From Alphaproteobacteria bacterium (lineage in GTDB: Bacteria > Pseudomonadota > Alphaproteobacteria > Elsterales > Elsteraceae): a stretch of DNA of 33,684 nt. Below the pieces are notes generated by a model. It did no database searches, was not told the origin of the DNA, and saw only the letters and a program-made list of their open reading frames with translations. Both the position numbers and the translations under genes were made by a program. Positions 18,764 to 28,838 of the stretch are shown piece after piece. The stretch's first letter is position 1, and each line of letters opens with the position of its first letter. The stretch covers positions 1 through 33,684 of the forward strand of contig JAAFIC010000032.1 of assembly GCA_013298565.1 (NCBI GenBank), in the 5' to 3' direction.

Positions 18764-20590
18764 ATGGAACGCCGTAACCTCGCTATTATCGCCCACGTCG
18801 ATCACGGGAAGACCACCCTTGTCGATAAGCTTCTCGCCCAGTCCGGCACCTTCCGCGCCAACCAGCAAGTTGCCGAGCGCGCGATGGATAGCAACGACCT
18901 GGAACGCGAACGCGGCATTACCATTCTCGCCAAATGTACCTCGGTGGAATGGAAGGGCGTGCGCCTGAACATTGTCGATACCCCCGGCCACGCCGATTTC
19001 GGTGGGGAAGTGGAGCGTATTCTCTCGATGGTCGATGGCGTGGTCGTGCTGGTCGATGCCGCCGAAGGCCCGATGCCGCAAACCAAGTTCGTAACCGGCA
19101 AGGCCCTGCGCCTCGGCCTGCGCCCCATCGTCATCATCAATAAGGTGGACCGGCCCGACGCGCGCGCCCATGAAGTGCACGATATGGTGTTCGACCTGTT
19201 CGCCTCGCTAGATGCGACCGACGAGCAGTTGGACTTTCCAACCCTCTTCGCATCGGGCCGCAACGGTTGGGCCGTCACCGATCTCGAGCAATCGCCGGGC
19301 AAAGACCTGGAGCCGCTGTTCGATCTGATCGTGAAGCACATCCCGGCACCAACCGTGAAGCCGAATGCCCCCTTCGCGATGCTGGCAACTTTGATTCATG
19401 CCGATCCGTACCTTGGCCGCGTGCTCACGGGCCGCGTCACCTCGGGAACCGGTAAGCTGAACATGGCCGTGAAAGCCATGAACCGTCAGGGCGAAACCAT
19501 CGAGCAGGGCCGCCTATCCAAGCTCATGGCCTTCCGGGGCCTGGAGCGCGTGCCGGTTGAAGAAGTGGAAGCGGGCGACATCATCTCCATCGCCGGTCTC
19601 ACCACCGCAACCGTGGCCGATACTATCTGCGCGCCCGATTGCTTCGAGCCAATCGCCGCCCAACCGATTGACCCGCCGACCCTCGCCATGAGCTTCTCGG
19701 TGAACGATTCGCCGCTGGCAGGCCGCGAAGGCGATAAGGTGACGAGCCGCATGATCCGCGACCGGCTGATGCAAGAAGGCGAAGGTAACGTCGCCATCCG
19801 CATCACCGAAGCCGACTCGAAGGATGCGTTTGAAGTGGCCGGGCGTGGTGAGCTTCAGTTGGGCGTGCTCATCGAAACCATGCGCCGCGAAGGCTTCGAG
19901 CTGTCCATCTCGCGCCCGCGCGTGCTGTTCAAAACCGATGAAGCCACGGGCGAACGGCTGGAGCCGCAAGAAGAAGTCGTTATCGACGTTGATGAAGATT
20001 ATGCTGGCGTTGTTGTGGAAAAGCTCGGCAGCCGTCGCGGCGAAATGACCGAAATGCGCCCCAGCGGCGGCGGGAAAACCCGTATGGTCTTCCTCGTTCC
20101 GTCGCGCGGCCTCATCGGCTACCAGGGCGAATTTATGACCGATACGCGCGGCACAGGCGTTATGGCCAAGGTGTTCCACTCCTATGTTCCGCATAAGGGC
20201 ACCATCCCGGAACGGCGCAACGGCGTGCTTATTTCCAACGGCCAAGGCTCCGCCGTCGCCTACGCGCTGTGGAACCTTGAAGATCGCGGCCCGATGTTCA
20301 TCGAACCCGGCGTCGATATTTACGAAGGCATGATTATCGGCGAACATACCCGCGATAACGACCTGGAAGTAAACGCACTGCGCGCCAAGCAGCTCACCAA
20401 CGTCCGCGCCTCGGGTAAGGACGAAGCCGTTCGCCTCACCCCGCCGCGCCAAATGAGCCTGGAACAAGCCATCAGCTACATCGGCAACGACGAGTTGGTG
20501 GAAGTCACCCCAAAAGCCATCCGTCTCCGCAAAAAGCAGTTGGACCCCAACGACCGCAAGCGCGCGACGAAGCAAAAAGAAGACGCTTAA
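18764..20590 (+). CDS. typA: Translational GTPase TypA/BipA
   Basis: A 608-residue ribosome-associated GTPase needed for ribosome assembly and stress growth in other bacteria. G motifs: AHVDHGKTT (G1), the switch region at [17 protein letters not shown] (G3) and NKVD (G4). The EF-G-like domains III and V and the TypA-specific C-terminal domain follow ([17 protein letters not shown], then the basic tail ending in [15 protein letters not shown]). Length matches the family. ATG 18764 gives the usual N-terminus [15 protein letters not shown]; an in-frame GTG at 18749 overlaps the previous stop as GTGA and could also serve, but has no ribosome site. Confidence 0.96.
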   Translation: MERRNLAIIAHVDHGKTTLVDKLLAQSGTFRANQQVAERAMDSNDLERERGITILAKCTSVEWKGVRLNIVDTPGHADFGGEVERILSMVDGVVVLVDAAEGPMPQTKFVTGKALRLGLRPIVIINKVDRPDARAHEVHDMVFDLFASLDATDEQLDFPTLFASGRNGWAVTDLEQSPGKDLEPLFDLIVKHIPAPTVKPNAPFAMLATLIHADPYLGRVLTGRVTSGTGKLNMAVKAMNRQGETIEQGRLSKLMAFRGLERVPVEEVEAGDIISIAGLTTATVADTICAPDCFEPIAAQPIDPPTLAMSFSVNDSPLAGREGDKVTSRMIRDRLMQEGEGNVAIRITEADSKDAFEVAGRGELQLGVLIETMRREGFELSISRPRVLFKTDEATGERLEPQEEVVIDVDEDYAGVVVEKLGSRRGEMTEMRPSGGGKTRMVFLVPSRGLIGYQGEFMTDTRGTGVMAKVFHSYVPHKGTIPERRNGVLISNGQGSAVAYALWNLEDRGPMFIEPGVDIYEGMIIGEHTRDNDLEVNALRAKQLTNVRASGKDEAVRLTPPRQMSLEQAISYIGNDELVEVTPKAIRLRKKQLDPNDRKRATKQKEDA

Positions 20591-20675
20591 TCCGACGATC
20601 GCAAGACCGGAGGCAAGCGCGACTGCGTGCCCGAGCTTATGCGAGGGAAAAGCCCCAGTGGCGCTTGAACGCACT

Positions 20676-20707
20676 AAAGCTGCGTGCGATTAATCGCACG
20701 CAGCTTT
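20676..20707. repeat. 32-bp perfect palindrome
   Basis: AAAGCTGCGTGCGATT is followed directly by its exact reverse complement, with no loop, 85 bp after the typA stop and 130 bp before the aminotransferase start. It could be a terminator stem (TTT at the end, no long T run) or a protein-binding site. The rest of the 246-bp gap shows no gene. Confidence 0.7.
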
Positions 20708-20749
20708 GCATTGTCCTGACGTCAATTTCCTGGATTGCGCTCGCCTTAA

Positions 20750-22042
<1,293 letters not shown>

Positions 22043-22052
22043 ACTCACTCAC

Positions 22053-22105
22053 CTTCCCCTTGCCGCACAGGCGATTCCGCGCGAGACTGCTATGGCAAGG
22101 GGAGG
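22053..22105 (+). promoter_or_regulatory. Inverted repeat that would cover the nucleotidyltransferase ribosome site
   Basis: CTTCCCCTTGCC (22053-22064) pairs with GGCAAGGGGAGG (22094-22105) over 12 bp with one wobble. The right arm includes GGGGAGG, the ribosome-binding site of the gene starting at 22111. It might block translation, or act as a terminator for the aminotransferase gene. Confidence 0.45.
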
Positions 22106-22110
22106 ATGCG

Positions 22111-22401
22111 ATGAAGCCATCTGCTGCGCTAAACCATCATCGTGTCGCTGTGCGCGAAGTCGTTAGCCGTTTTCGGGTAACAAACCCGCGTGTTTTCGGC
22201 TCGGTCCTGACGGGTACCGATACAGACATCAGCGATCTCGATTTACTGGTCGATCCCCTCCCAGGTGCGACGCTCTTCGATCTCGGCGGGCTTCAGGAGG
22301 AGCTTCAGCATCTTCTCGGCGTTCGGGTCGATGTGCTCACCCCCGGCGGCTTACCAAACAAGATGCGCGCCGCCGTTCTTGCCGACGCGATGCCAGTGTG
22401 A
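22111..22401 (+). CDS. MNT-type nucleotidyltransferase (MntA-like antitoxin), orphan
   Basis: A 96-residue minimal nucleotidyltransferase. The catalytic pattern GS-x10-DxD is intact: Gly30-Ser31, then Asp42-Leu-Asp44 within ISDLDLLVD. ELQHLLGVRVDVLTPGGL follows, as in MntA-like proteins. These usually sit directly before a HEPN (DUF86) toxin and silence it by adding AMP. Here the next frame begins GTG overlapping the stop (GTGA) and reads SLTRLADYLDHI, like the beginning of a HEPN protein, but is then lost. The start at 22111 has a strong GGGGAGGA 5 nt upstream. It may be a relic or may act on another partner. Confidence 0.85.
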   Translation: MKPSAALNHHRVAVREVVSRFRVTNPRVFGSVLTGTDTDISDLDLLVDPLPGATLFDLGGLQEELQHLLGVRVDVLTPGGLPNKMRAAVLADAMPV

Positions 22402-22437
22402 GCCTTACGCGACTGGCTGATTATCTCGATCATATAT
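22398..22437 (+). pseudogene. Remnant of a HEPN (DUF86) toxin gene
   Basis: A GTG start overlapping the nucleotidyltransferase stop as GTGA opens a frame whose first 12 residues (SLTRLADYLDHI) resemble the N-terminal helix of DUF86 HEPN proteins. From about 22437 the frame only mirrors the antisense lipoprotein gene, so at least 100 residues, including the RX4-6H RNase motif, are missing. The assignment rests on few residues plus gene order. Confidence 0.45.
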
Positions 22438-22444
22438 GCTCAGA

Positions 22445-22912
22445 TTACTTCTTCCCCAACTGCGTCGTCAGCCAATTTGTAAACGCGGGCGCGTTCATAT
22501 CATTCTGCAACCCCGTGAGCATTTTGGCGATGGGGGCACGGTCGCTGCTTTCGGAACAGGAAGTGCTGCGTTGCCCGGCTTGCGACTGGCGTTCCGCCTT
22601 ATAGGCCCCCAGGAACCAGCCTTGCGCGAGGCTTGGGAGGGCAGGCAAGAGGCCGTCGATATCGCTCACGCGCTTATCGAGGTCTTTGGTCGGCAGGGAG
22701 CAGGTTTCCGATGCCTCGGCAATGCGGGCGGCCATGAGGGCGAGCGCGCGCAGATCACTTACCCCGGCCATCGCCAAACCATTCACCTGAACGATTGAGG
22801 GGGCGGTCGCGGAGTTTGTCTTAGCCACGTCCGATCCCGCTTGTTGGCAAGCGGCCAGTGTAAGGGCCGCAACAATCGGCAGAACCAGGGAAAGCGCGCG
22901 GGGGTAGAGCAA
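22445..22912 (-). CDS. Putative lipoprotein of unknown function
   Basis: A 155-residue protein with an N-terminal signal segment (SLVLPIVAALTLAACQQ) ending in a lipobox LAAC, so it should be lipidated at Cys22. The rest is a small soluble domain with about four cysteines and several Ala-rich helices; I do not recognise the family. Initiation is at TTG 22912, supported by AGGAG 6 nt upstream; no in-frame ATG gives an intact signal peptide. Its 3' end abuts the HEPN remnant and its 5' end faces the suf operon divergently. Confidence 0.75.
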   Translation of the reverse strand: MLYPRALSLVLPIVAALTLAACQQAGSDVAKTNSATAPSIVQVNGLAMAGVSDLRALALMAARIAEASETCSLPTKDLDKRVSDIDGLLPALPSLAQGWFLGAYKAERQSQAGQRSTSCSESSDRAPIAKMLTGLQNDMNAPAFTNWLTTQLGKK

Positions 22913-22994
22913 AATTCACTCCTGTTTCAGCAGATAGACACCCCATCTATACCCGCTGCGGCGCGGGCTGCAAAGCCCGATGCGTTACAAGCGC

Positions 22995-23022
22995 TTGACG
23001 ATTGCGGGGCAGGCTCTCTAAT
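22995..23022 (+). promoter_or_regulatory. Promoter of the suf operon
   Basis: TTGACG, a 16-nt spacer and TCTAAT match sigma-70 hexamers at five of six positions each. The start point would fall within the adjacent IscR-like operator. Confidence 0.65.
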
Positions 23023-23045
23023 AAAGGACTGAATTAGTCCTATAT
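23021..23045. promoter_or_regulatory. IscR/Rrf2 type-1-like operator
   Basis: The core GACTGAATTAGTC (23027-23039) fits the E. coli IscR type-1 core GACTRWWWYAGTC at every position. The outer ATA (23021-23023) and TAT (23043-23045) are also at the expected distance; the three bases between on each side do not fit. The site overlaps the end of the -10 and the probable start point, suited to repression by the Rrf2 protein encoded just downstream. Confidence 0.75.
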
Positions 23046-23090
23046 AGGAAGAGGCGGGGCATTCTGTCCCGATGGGAAGGAAGATGGGCC

Positions 23091-23597
23091 GTGATCATCG
23101 TCAGCAAAATGGCCGATTATGCCGTCGTTTTGGCGGTTCACCTGGGGCATCTGGGCCAGATGGGCGCGGCCCACGCGAGCACCGCTGATGTGTCGGAAGC
23201 AACCAAACTGCCGACAGCGACTGTTGCGAAGGTTCTAAAAGCCCTGGGCCGGGCCGGACTTGTGATCGCCGCGCGCGGCTCAGGTGGCGGCTATCGGCTG
23301 GCGCGGCAACCGAAGGACGTGACGGTCGCCGATGTGATTGCCGCCGTCGATGGCCCGCTGGCCATGACTGAATGCGCGGGCGATAGCGATCATGAGTCCT
23401 GCACCCATCTGTCTTACTGCGCGACGAAGCCCCATTGGGCGCGCGTTACTCTGGCCGTTCAGGCTGCGCTGGGGGCGGTAACGCTCGCAGATATGATGGC
23501 CCCGCCGTTTATGGCCCCCGTTATAGGCCCCGTTATAGCCCCTGAGCCGCGCCTTGCCGTGGCCGCCCCCCTTTCGCTTGGAGCCGACGCCCCATGA
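23091..23597 (+). CDS. Rrf2-family iron-sulfur regulator of the SUF operon (IscR/SufR-like)
   Basis: A 168-residue regulator. The N-terminal winged helix-turn-helix has [15 protein letters not shown], a recognition helix around [16 protein letters not shown] and the wing [11 protein letters not shown]. Three cysteines, Cys95-x8-Cys104-x5-Cys110, can ligate an iron-sulfur cluster as in IscR (where the spacings are shorter). The Pro/Ala-rich tail after residue 137 is probably unstructured. Initiation is at GTG 23091 with AAGGAAG upstream; the ATG at 23084 is out of frame. It overlaps sufB as ATGA, and an IscR-like operator precedes it, so it likely controls its own operon according to cluster supply. 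Confidence 0.9.
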   Translation: MIIVSKMADYAVVLAVHLGHLGQMGAAHASTADVSEATKLPTATVAKVLKALGRAGLVIAARGSGGGYRLARQPKDVTVADVIAAVDGPLAMTECAGDSDHESCTHLSYCATKPHWARVTLAVQAALGAVTLADMMAPPFMAPVIGPVIAPEPRLAVAAPLSLGADAP

Positions 23598-25057
23598 CCA
23601 CGCTCGATATGCCCTCTGCCGTGGATGCTGCGGTTGCCGATCAGCCCTACAAATACGGGTTCGTCACCGATATTGAGGCGGACGAAGCGCCGTTTGGGTT
23701 GGACGAAAATATCGTGCGCTTCATCTCGGCCAAGAAGAACGAACCGGCGTGGCTGTTGGACTGGCGGCTAAAAGCCTTCCGCGTTTGGCTGGAGATGACC
23801 CCGCCGACCTGGGCAAAGCTGAATGTGCCGGACATTGATTTCCAAGCCCTGCGCTATTACTCCGCCCCGAAAGTGGCGTCTGGCCCGAAGTCGTTAGACG
23901 AGGTTGATCCCGAACTGCTGCGGACTTACGAAAAACTCGGCATTCCCTTGAAGGAACAGGCGTGGCTCGCGGGCGTACCCGGCGTTGCGGTGGATGCCGT
24001 GTTTGATAGCGTATCGGTAGCGACCACCTTTAAGGACAAGCTTAAGGAAGATGGCGTGATCTTCTGCTCCTTCGGCGAGGCAGTGCAAGAACACCCCGAT
24101 TTAGTGCAGAAGTATTTAGGCTCGGTCGTGCCGGTAGCGGATAATTATTATTCGGCGCTCAACTCGGCGGTATTCTCGGATGGCTCTTTCGTGTTCATCC
24201 CCAAGGGCGTGCGCTGCCCGATGGAGCTTTCGACTTATTTCCGCATTAACGCTAAAGGCACGGGGCAGTTCGAGCGCACGCTGATTATCGCTGAAGACGA
24301 TAGTTATGTGTCCTACCTCGAAGGTTGCACGGCCCCGCAGCGGGATGAAAACCAGCTTCACGCTGCTGTTGTTGAGTTGGTCGCGATGAATAGGGCGCAG
24401 ATCAAGTATTCGACCGTGCAGAATTGGTATCCGGGCGATGCTAACGGCAAAGGTGGGATTTATAACTTCGTCACCAAGCGCGGCGCGTGTCGCGGTGTGA
24501 AGTCGAAAATTTCGTGGACGCAGGTTGAAACCGGCTCGGCAATTACCTGGAAATACCCCTCCTGCCTGTTGCAGGGCGACGAGTCGATCGGGGAGTTCTA
24601 CTCGGTCGCGATTGCCAATAATTATCAGCAAGCCGATACAGGCACTAAGATGATTCACATTGGCAAGAACACGCGCTCCACAATCATCTCTAAGGGAATT
24701 TCGGCAGGTCACGGCCAGAATACTTATCGCGGTGCTGTAAAAATTCTGCCGAAAGCTAAGAACGCGCGCAATTTCACTCAGTGCGACTCGCTGCTGATTG
24801 GCGATAAATGCGGCGCGCACACAGTGCCCTACATTGACGTGCGAACACCGACAGCGACGCTGGAGCATGAGGCGACTACCTCCAAAATCAGCGACGATCA
24901 ACTGTTCTACTGCCAGCAGCGCGGCTTATCGGCAGAAGACGCGCTGTCCTTGATCGTCAATGGGTTCGCGAAGGAAGTGCTGAAAGAACTGCCGATGGAG
25001 TTTGCTGTGGAAGCGCAAAAACTCCTCGCTATTAGCCTCGAAGGCTCGGTCGGTTAA
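23594..25057 (+). CDS. sufB: Fe-S cluster assembly scaffold SufB
   Basis: A 487-residue SufB, the scaffold on which the SufBCD complex builds iron-sulfur clusters in the cytoplasm. Family blocks include [60 protein letters not shown] and the C-terminal [13 protein letters not shown], whose cysteine receives sulfur and binds the nascent cluster. Length matches the family. It begins with an ATGA overlap with the Rrf2 gene. A 63-bp gap separates it from sufC. Confidence 0.97.
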   Translation: MTTLDMPSAVDAAVADQPYKYGFVTDIEADEAPFGLDENIVRFISAKKNEPAWLLDWRLKAFRVWLEMTPPTWAKLNVPDIDFQALRYYSAPKVASGPKSLDEVDPELLRTYEKLGIPLKEQAWLAGVPGVAVDAVFDSVSVATTFKDKLKEDGVIFCSFGEAVQEHPDLVQKYLGSVVPVADNYYSALNSAVFSDGSFVFIPKGVRCPMELSTYFRINAKGTGQFERTLIIAEDDSYVSYLEGCTAPQRDENQLHAAVVELVAMNRAQIKYSTVQNWYPGDANGKGGIYNFVTKRGACRGVKSKISWTQVETGSAITWKYPSCLLQGDESIGEFYSVAIANNYQQADTGTKMIHIGKNTRSTIISKGISAGHGQNTYRGAVKILPKAKNARNFTQCDSLLIGDKCGAHTVPYIDVRTPTATLEHEATTSKISDDQLFYCQQRGLSAEDALSLIVNGFAKEVLKELPMEFAVEAQKLLAISLEGSVG

Positions 25058-25120
25058 CGTCACAATAAGGCGGCAGCGGCGATCAACGCCGCGCCGAAGA
25101 TTCTCAGAAGGGTTCTAACC

Positions 25121-25882
25121 ATGTTGCAGATCAATGATCTTTGGGTAGAAGTTGAGGGCGATGAAGGCCCGCGCGAAATCTTGCGCGGCCTGTCGCTCAT
25201 CGTGAAGCCGGGGGAAGTCCACGCGATTATGGGGCCGAACGGCTCGGGTAAAAGCACGCTCGCCAATGTCATTGCGGGCCGCGATGGGTACACCGTGACT
25301 AAGGGCAGCGTAATCTATAAGGGGCAGGATGTTCTGGCCCAGGATGCAGACGTGCGGGCGCGGAACGGCATTTTTCTGGCGTTCCAGTATCCGGTCGAAA
25401 TTCCCGGTGTGAATAATATGTACTTCCTGCGGACGGCTTTGAACGCCAAGCGCCGCCATAACGGCCTGCCGGATTTGGATGCGGGGGCGTTTTTGAAGCT
25501 GGTGCGCGCGCAACTCAAAAAGCTCGACCTGAAGGACGATCTGCTGCAACGCCCGGTCAATGTTGGCTTCTCCGGCGGCGAGAAGAAGCGCAACGAGATT
25601 TTCCATATGTCAATCTTGGAGCCTGACCTTTGTGTGCTCGACGAGACCGATTCGGGCCTCGATATTGATGCACTCAAGGCGGTATCGGATGGGGTGAATG
25701 CCCTGCGGTCGCCAGAACGCGCCTTTGTGCTCATTACCCATTACCAGCGCCTTCTCAGCCATATTCAGCCGGACGCGGTGCATGTGCTCTCGGGTGGAAA
25801 AATCGTGCGGAGCGGCGATGCCAGCTTGGCGGCGGAGTTGGAGCGCGATGGGTATGCGTTTCTTGAGAAGGACGCCGCGTAA
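25121..25882 (+). CDS. sufC: Fe-S cluster assembly ATPase SufC
   Basis: A 253-residue ABC-type ATPase of the SufBCD complex; its ATP-driven dimerisation reshapes SufB-SufD during cluster assembly. Walker A GPNGSGKST (residues 39-47), Q-loop region IFLAFQYPVEIPG, signature FSGGEKKRNEI, Walker B CVLDETDSGLD and switch histidine in LITHYQRLL are all present. AAGGG lies 8 nt upstream of the ATG. The stop is immediately followed by the sufD ATG. Confidence 0.97.
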   Translation: MLQINDLWVEVEGDEGPREILRGLSLIVKPGEVHAIMGPNGSGKSTLANVIAGRDGYTVTKGSVIYKGQDVLAQDADVRARNGIFLAFQYPVEIPGVNNMYFLRTALNAKRRHNGLPDLDAGAFLKLVRAQLKKLDLKDDLLQRPVNVGFSGGEKKRNEIFHMSILEPDLCVLDETDSGLDIDALKAVSDGVNALRSPERAFVLITHYQRLLSHIQPDAVHVLSGGKIVRSGDASLAAELERDGYAFLEKDAA

Positions 25883-27160
25883 ATGAGTGCCGTCGCCGCC
25901 TATGTCGCGGCCTTTGCGCCGATTGCGGGGGAGCCTGATTGGTGGCTGGCCCAGCGCCGGGCTGCGCTTAAAACTTTCGAGCGCGCGGGTTTTCCGAGCG
26001 CGCGGGAAGAGTTTTGGCGTCTCACCGACCTAAAGCCGATCTTGACGCAAACCTTCCTGCCGCCGCACACAGTGGATGGCGCGAAGGCGGCAAGATTGGT
26101 GGGCGAGGCGGCAGCCTTGGTGCCGGGCGCGTGGCGCTTCGTACTGGTCGATGGCGGTTTTGCGCCAGCGTTGTCGGACCTAGAGGGGCTGCCAGATGGC
26201 ATTACTCTGGTCGCAACCCACACTCGTCCGCGCGCCGTTGAGCCGTTAACGGCGCTGCTGCCCGATGGGATTGCCGCGCTGGGAGTGGCTTTCGCCCGCG
26301 ATGGTCTCGTGCTGCGCGTTTCGGCGGGATTGGTGCTGGAAAAGCCCATTCATCTGATTTCGGTGCAGACCGAAGCCGGGTGCGGCACGCATCTTCTCTC
26401 CCGTATTGATCTTGAAGGCGGCGCGCAGGCCAACGTGATCGAAACCTATGTTGGCGGGGAGGGGGCGTTCCTAAACGGCGCGGCCCATATCAACCTTGGT
26501 ATGGGGGCGCACCTTACGCACGGGTTGTTCGTGCGTTCGGAGGCGACGGCGCAGATTTTCTTGCGCGTTTCGGCCCGTGTGGAGAAGGGCGCGCGCTATT
26601 CAGCCGTGCCGATCCTCTTGGGCGCGCAACAAAGCCGCGTCGATCTCGCGATTGATCTTGCCGAAGATCATGCGGAAGCCGACGTGCAGGGGTTGTACCT
26701 GCTCAACGGCACTCAGCGGGGGCAGTTGCTGACCGAAATAACCCACGATGGCTATGCCACGCGCACGCGGGAAGGTGTGAAGGGCGTTGTTGATGAGACC
26801 GCTCACGGTATCTTCCAAGGCAAAATCGCCGTTACCGAACGTGGTCAGAAGACCGACGCGCAGATGCAAAGCCGCGTGCTGTTACTCTCGGAAACCGCGC
26901 GGGCGGATACTAAGCCTGAGCTTGAAATCTACGCCGACGATGTAAAATGCAGCCACGGGGCCACGGTAGGCGATATCGACGCGGCGGCGCTGTTTTATCT
27001 TATGGCACGCGGCCTAACCCGCGCCGATGCACGCCGCCTGCTGCTGCGGGCATTTTTGGAAGAAGTCGCCGATCAGATCGAAGCGCCGTGCGTGCAACAG
27101 GCGGTTCGCACGCTCTTGGCCACGGCTCTCGGGGTCTCGGCACAGGAGGTGGCAGCATGA
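25883..27160 (+). CDS. sufD: Fe-S cluster assembly protein SufD
   Basis: A 425-residue SufD, partner of SufB. The N-terminal helical region contains SAREEFWRLTDLKP; the C-terminal part carries the beta-helix and the family block KCSHGATVGDID with its conserved histidine, thought to help bind iron or the cluster, followed by LFYLMARGLTRADARRLLL. It starts directly after sufC and its stop overlaps sufS as ATGA. All three SufBCD components are therefore contiguous. Confidence 0.95.
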   Translation: MSAVAAYVAAFAPIAGEPDWWLAQRRAALKTFERAGFPSAREEFWRLTDLKPILTQTFLPPHTVDGAKAARLVGEAAALVPGAWRFVLVDGGFAPALSDLEGLPDGITLVATHTRPRAVEPLTALLPDGIAALGVAFARDGLVLRVSAGLVLEKPIHLISVQTEAGCGTHLLSRIDLEGGAQANVIETYVGGEGAFLNGAAHINLGMGAHLTHGLFVRSEATAQIFLRVSARVEKGARYSAVPILLGAQQSRVDLAIDLAEDHAEADVQGLYLLNGTQRGQLLTEITHDGYATRTREGVKGVVDETAHGIFQGKIAVTERGQKTDAQMQSRVLLLSETARADTKPELEIYADDVKCSHGATVGDIDAAALFYLMARGLTRADARRLLLRAFLEEVADQIEAPCVQQAVRTLLATALGVSAQEVAA

Positions 27161-28401
27161 GTCTCGTTCTACACAATCGCCCGCACCCCAAGGCGGATTT
27201 TCCGATTTTCGATCCTGCGGGGCCGAATGCCGGGCTAACCTATCTCGATAGCGGCGCTTCGGCGCAAAAGCCTACTCAGGTCATCGAGGCGGTGAGCCGT
27301 TTCTATGCCACCGGCTACGCCAATATCCATCGCGGCGTCTACAAGCTCTCCGCAACCGCGACCGACGCTTACGAAGGCGTGCGGGCGCAGGTGGCGACGT
27401 TTCTAAATGCCGCTTCGGAGCAGGAAATAATCTTCGTGCGCGGCGCCACCGAGGGGCTGAACCTGATTGCCCATTCCTGGGGCCAGACCCATTTGCAGGC
27501 GGGCGATGCGGTGCTGATTACGGCGCTAGAGCATCACGCCAATATCGTGCCGTGGCAGATTTTGCGCGATCAAAAGGGCATTGAGTTGCGGGTCGCCGCT
27601 TTGGCGGAAGATGGCGGCGTGGACCGGGCCGATTTCACGGCAAAGCTGGCAGACGGCAAGGTAAAGCTCGCCACCTTCACCCATATCGCCAATGCTACCG
27701 GGGCCGTGCTGCCGGTTGCCGAATTGACGGCGGAAGCGAAAGCCGCAGGGGCGTTGGTGGCGATTGACGGCTGCCAGGCTGTCGCCCACCGCCCGGTCGA
27801 TGTACAGGCGCTGGGGTGTGATTTCTATGTGTTTTCCGCGCACAAGCTCTATGGGCCGACGGGGATTGGTATTCTCTACGGTCGTCTTGCCGTGTTGGAA
27901 ACCATGCAGCCCTATCAGACCGGCGGCGATATGGTCGCCACGGTCCGCTTCGACAAAACCGAGTTTCTCGATCCGCCGCAACGGTTCGAGGCTGGAACCC
28001 CCGATATTGCCGGAGTGATCGGCCTGGGGGCCGCCATCGACTATGTGGGGTCGCTCGGCTGGCCCTGGATCGAGGCCCATGAAAAGGCACTGCTGGCCTA
28101 CGGCGAGGCCGTTTTGGCGAAAGTTCCGGGGCTGACCCTGCTACCCGCCGGGCCGCATCGTTCGGGCATTTTCTCCTTCACGGTGGACGGCGTGCATCCC
28201 CATGATTTGGGGACGATCCTCGATCACCATAACGTCGCCATTCGCGCGGGCAGCCACTGCGCGCAACCGCTGTTGAACGAATTTGGGCTGACCGCGACCG
28301 TGCGGGCCTCCCTGGGCCTCTATAACGAACCCGAAGATTTCGACCGTTTGGCCGAGGCCGTTCGCGCCGCCCAACGCATGTTCACGCCGAAACGCGCTTG
28401 A
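27157..28401 (+). CDS. sufS: Cysteine desulfurase SufS
   Basis: A 414-residue PLP enzyme that removes sulfur from cysteine and carries it as a persulfide. The PLP lysine is Lys230 in FSAHKLYGPTG and the persulfide cysteine is Cys368 in IRAGSHCAQPL. Other blocks are YLDSGASAQKP, NIHRGVYKLS, RGATEGLNLIA and TALEHHANIVPW. AGGAGGT stands upstream of ATG 27157, which overlaps the sufD stop; longer upstream frames are shadow of sufD. It would deliver sulfur to the SufU-like protein encoded next. Confidence 0.96.
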   Translation: MSLVLHNRPHPKADFPIFDPAGPNAGLTYLDSGASAQKPTQVIEAVSRFYATGYANIHRGVYKLSATATDAYEGVRAQVATFLNAASEQEIIFVRGATEGLNLIAHSWGQTHLQAGDAVLITALEHHANIVPWQILRDQKGIELRVAALAEDGGVDRADFTAKLADGKVKLATFTHIANATGAVLPVAELTAEAKAAGALVAIDGCQAVAHRPVDVQALGCDFYVFSAHKLYGPTGIGILYGRLAVLETMQPYQTGGDMVATVRFDKTEFLDPPQRFEAGTPDIAGVIGLGAAIDYVGSLGWPWIEAHEKALLAYGEAVLAKVPGLTLLPAGPHRSGIFSFTVDGVHPHDLGTILDHHNVAIRAGSHCAQPLLNEFGLTATVRASLGLYNEPEDFDRLAEAVRAAQRMFTPKRA

Positions 28402-28410
28402 GGCCGAGGC

Positions 28411-28833
28411 ATGAGTGAGGCGCTTTATTCCGATAAAATCCTGGCTCTGGCCGCGCGGAAGGTTGCGCGGTTACCGAAGCCGGATGTGACGGCGGTGCGG
28501 AACAATCCTCTGTGTGGGGACCGGGTAACACTCGATCTTGCTATCGCCGAGGGCATCGTAACGGCGGCAGGCGGGGAGGCGCGGGGCTGTGCCTTATGTT
28601 GCGCCGGGCTTGCCGTATTGTTGGACGATCTTCCGGGCCAAACCCTCGAAAGCCTTCCGGCACAGATTGAAACGGCACGTCGTTCGATTGCAATGGGGGT
28701 TTCCGGGCTTGCGGTAGTTCTATCTGTGCTTCAGGAGCGCCCCATCCCGCGCCCACGTCAAAAATGCGTGCTTCTTCCTCTGGAGGCGCTACAAGAGGCG
28801 CTTTCCTCCCTTTCGACCAATACGCACGAGTAA
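28411..28833 (+). CDS. sufU: SufU-type Fe-S assembly / sulfur-acceptor protein
   Basis: A 140-residue IscU-fold protein. Likely zinc or cluster ligands are Cys35 and Asp37 (NPLCGDRV), Cys60 (ARGCALCCAGLAV) and Cys119 (RQKCVLLPLEAL). The 59-residue distance between the second and third cysteines is close to B. subtilis SufU (62) and longer than IscU (about 43), favouring a SufU-type sulfur acceptor for SufS. Extra cysteines at 63 and 64 are unusual next to the middle ligand. It lies 9 bp after sufS. No SufE gene is seen, consistent with this protein taking SufE's role. Confidence 0.85.
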   Translation: MSEALYSDKILALAARKVARLPKPDVTAVRNNPLCGDRVTLDLAIAEGIVTAAGGEARGCALCCAGLAVLLDDLPGQTLESLPAQIETARRSIAMGVSGLAVVLSVLQERPIPRPRQKCVLLPLEALQEALSSLSTNTHE

Positions 28834-28838
28834 CCGGC

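Noticed and set aside
19514-20674. 386-residue open frame antisense to typA
   Set aside because: It lies opposite a highly conserved gene, has no recognisable domain, and is the usual long shadow frame in GC-rich coding DNA.
20591-20675. A small gene between typA and the palindrome
   Set aside because: Only a frame of about nine codons is present, with no supporting signals.
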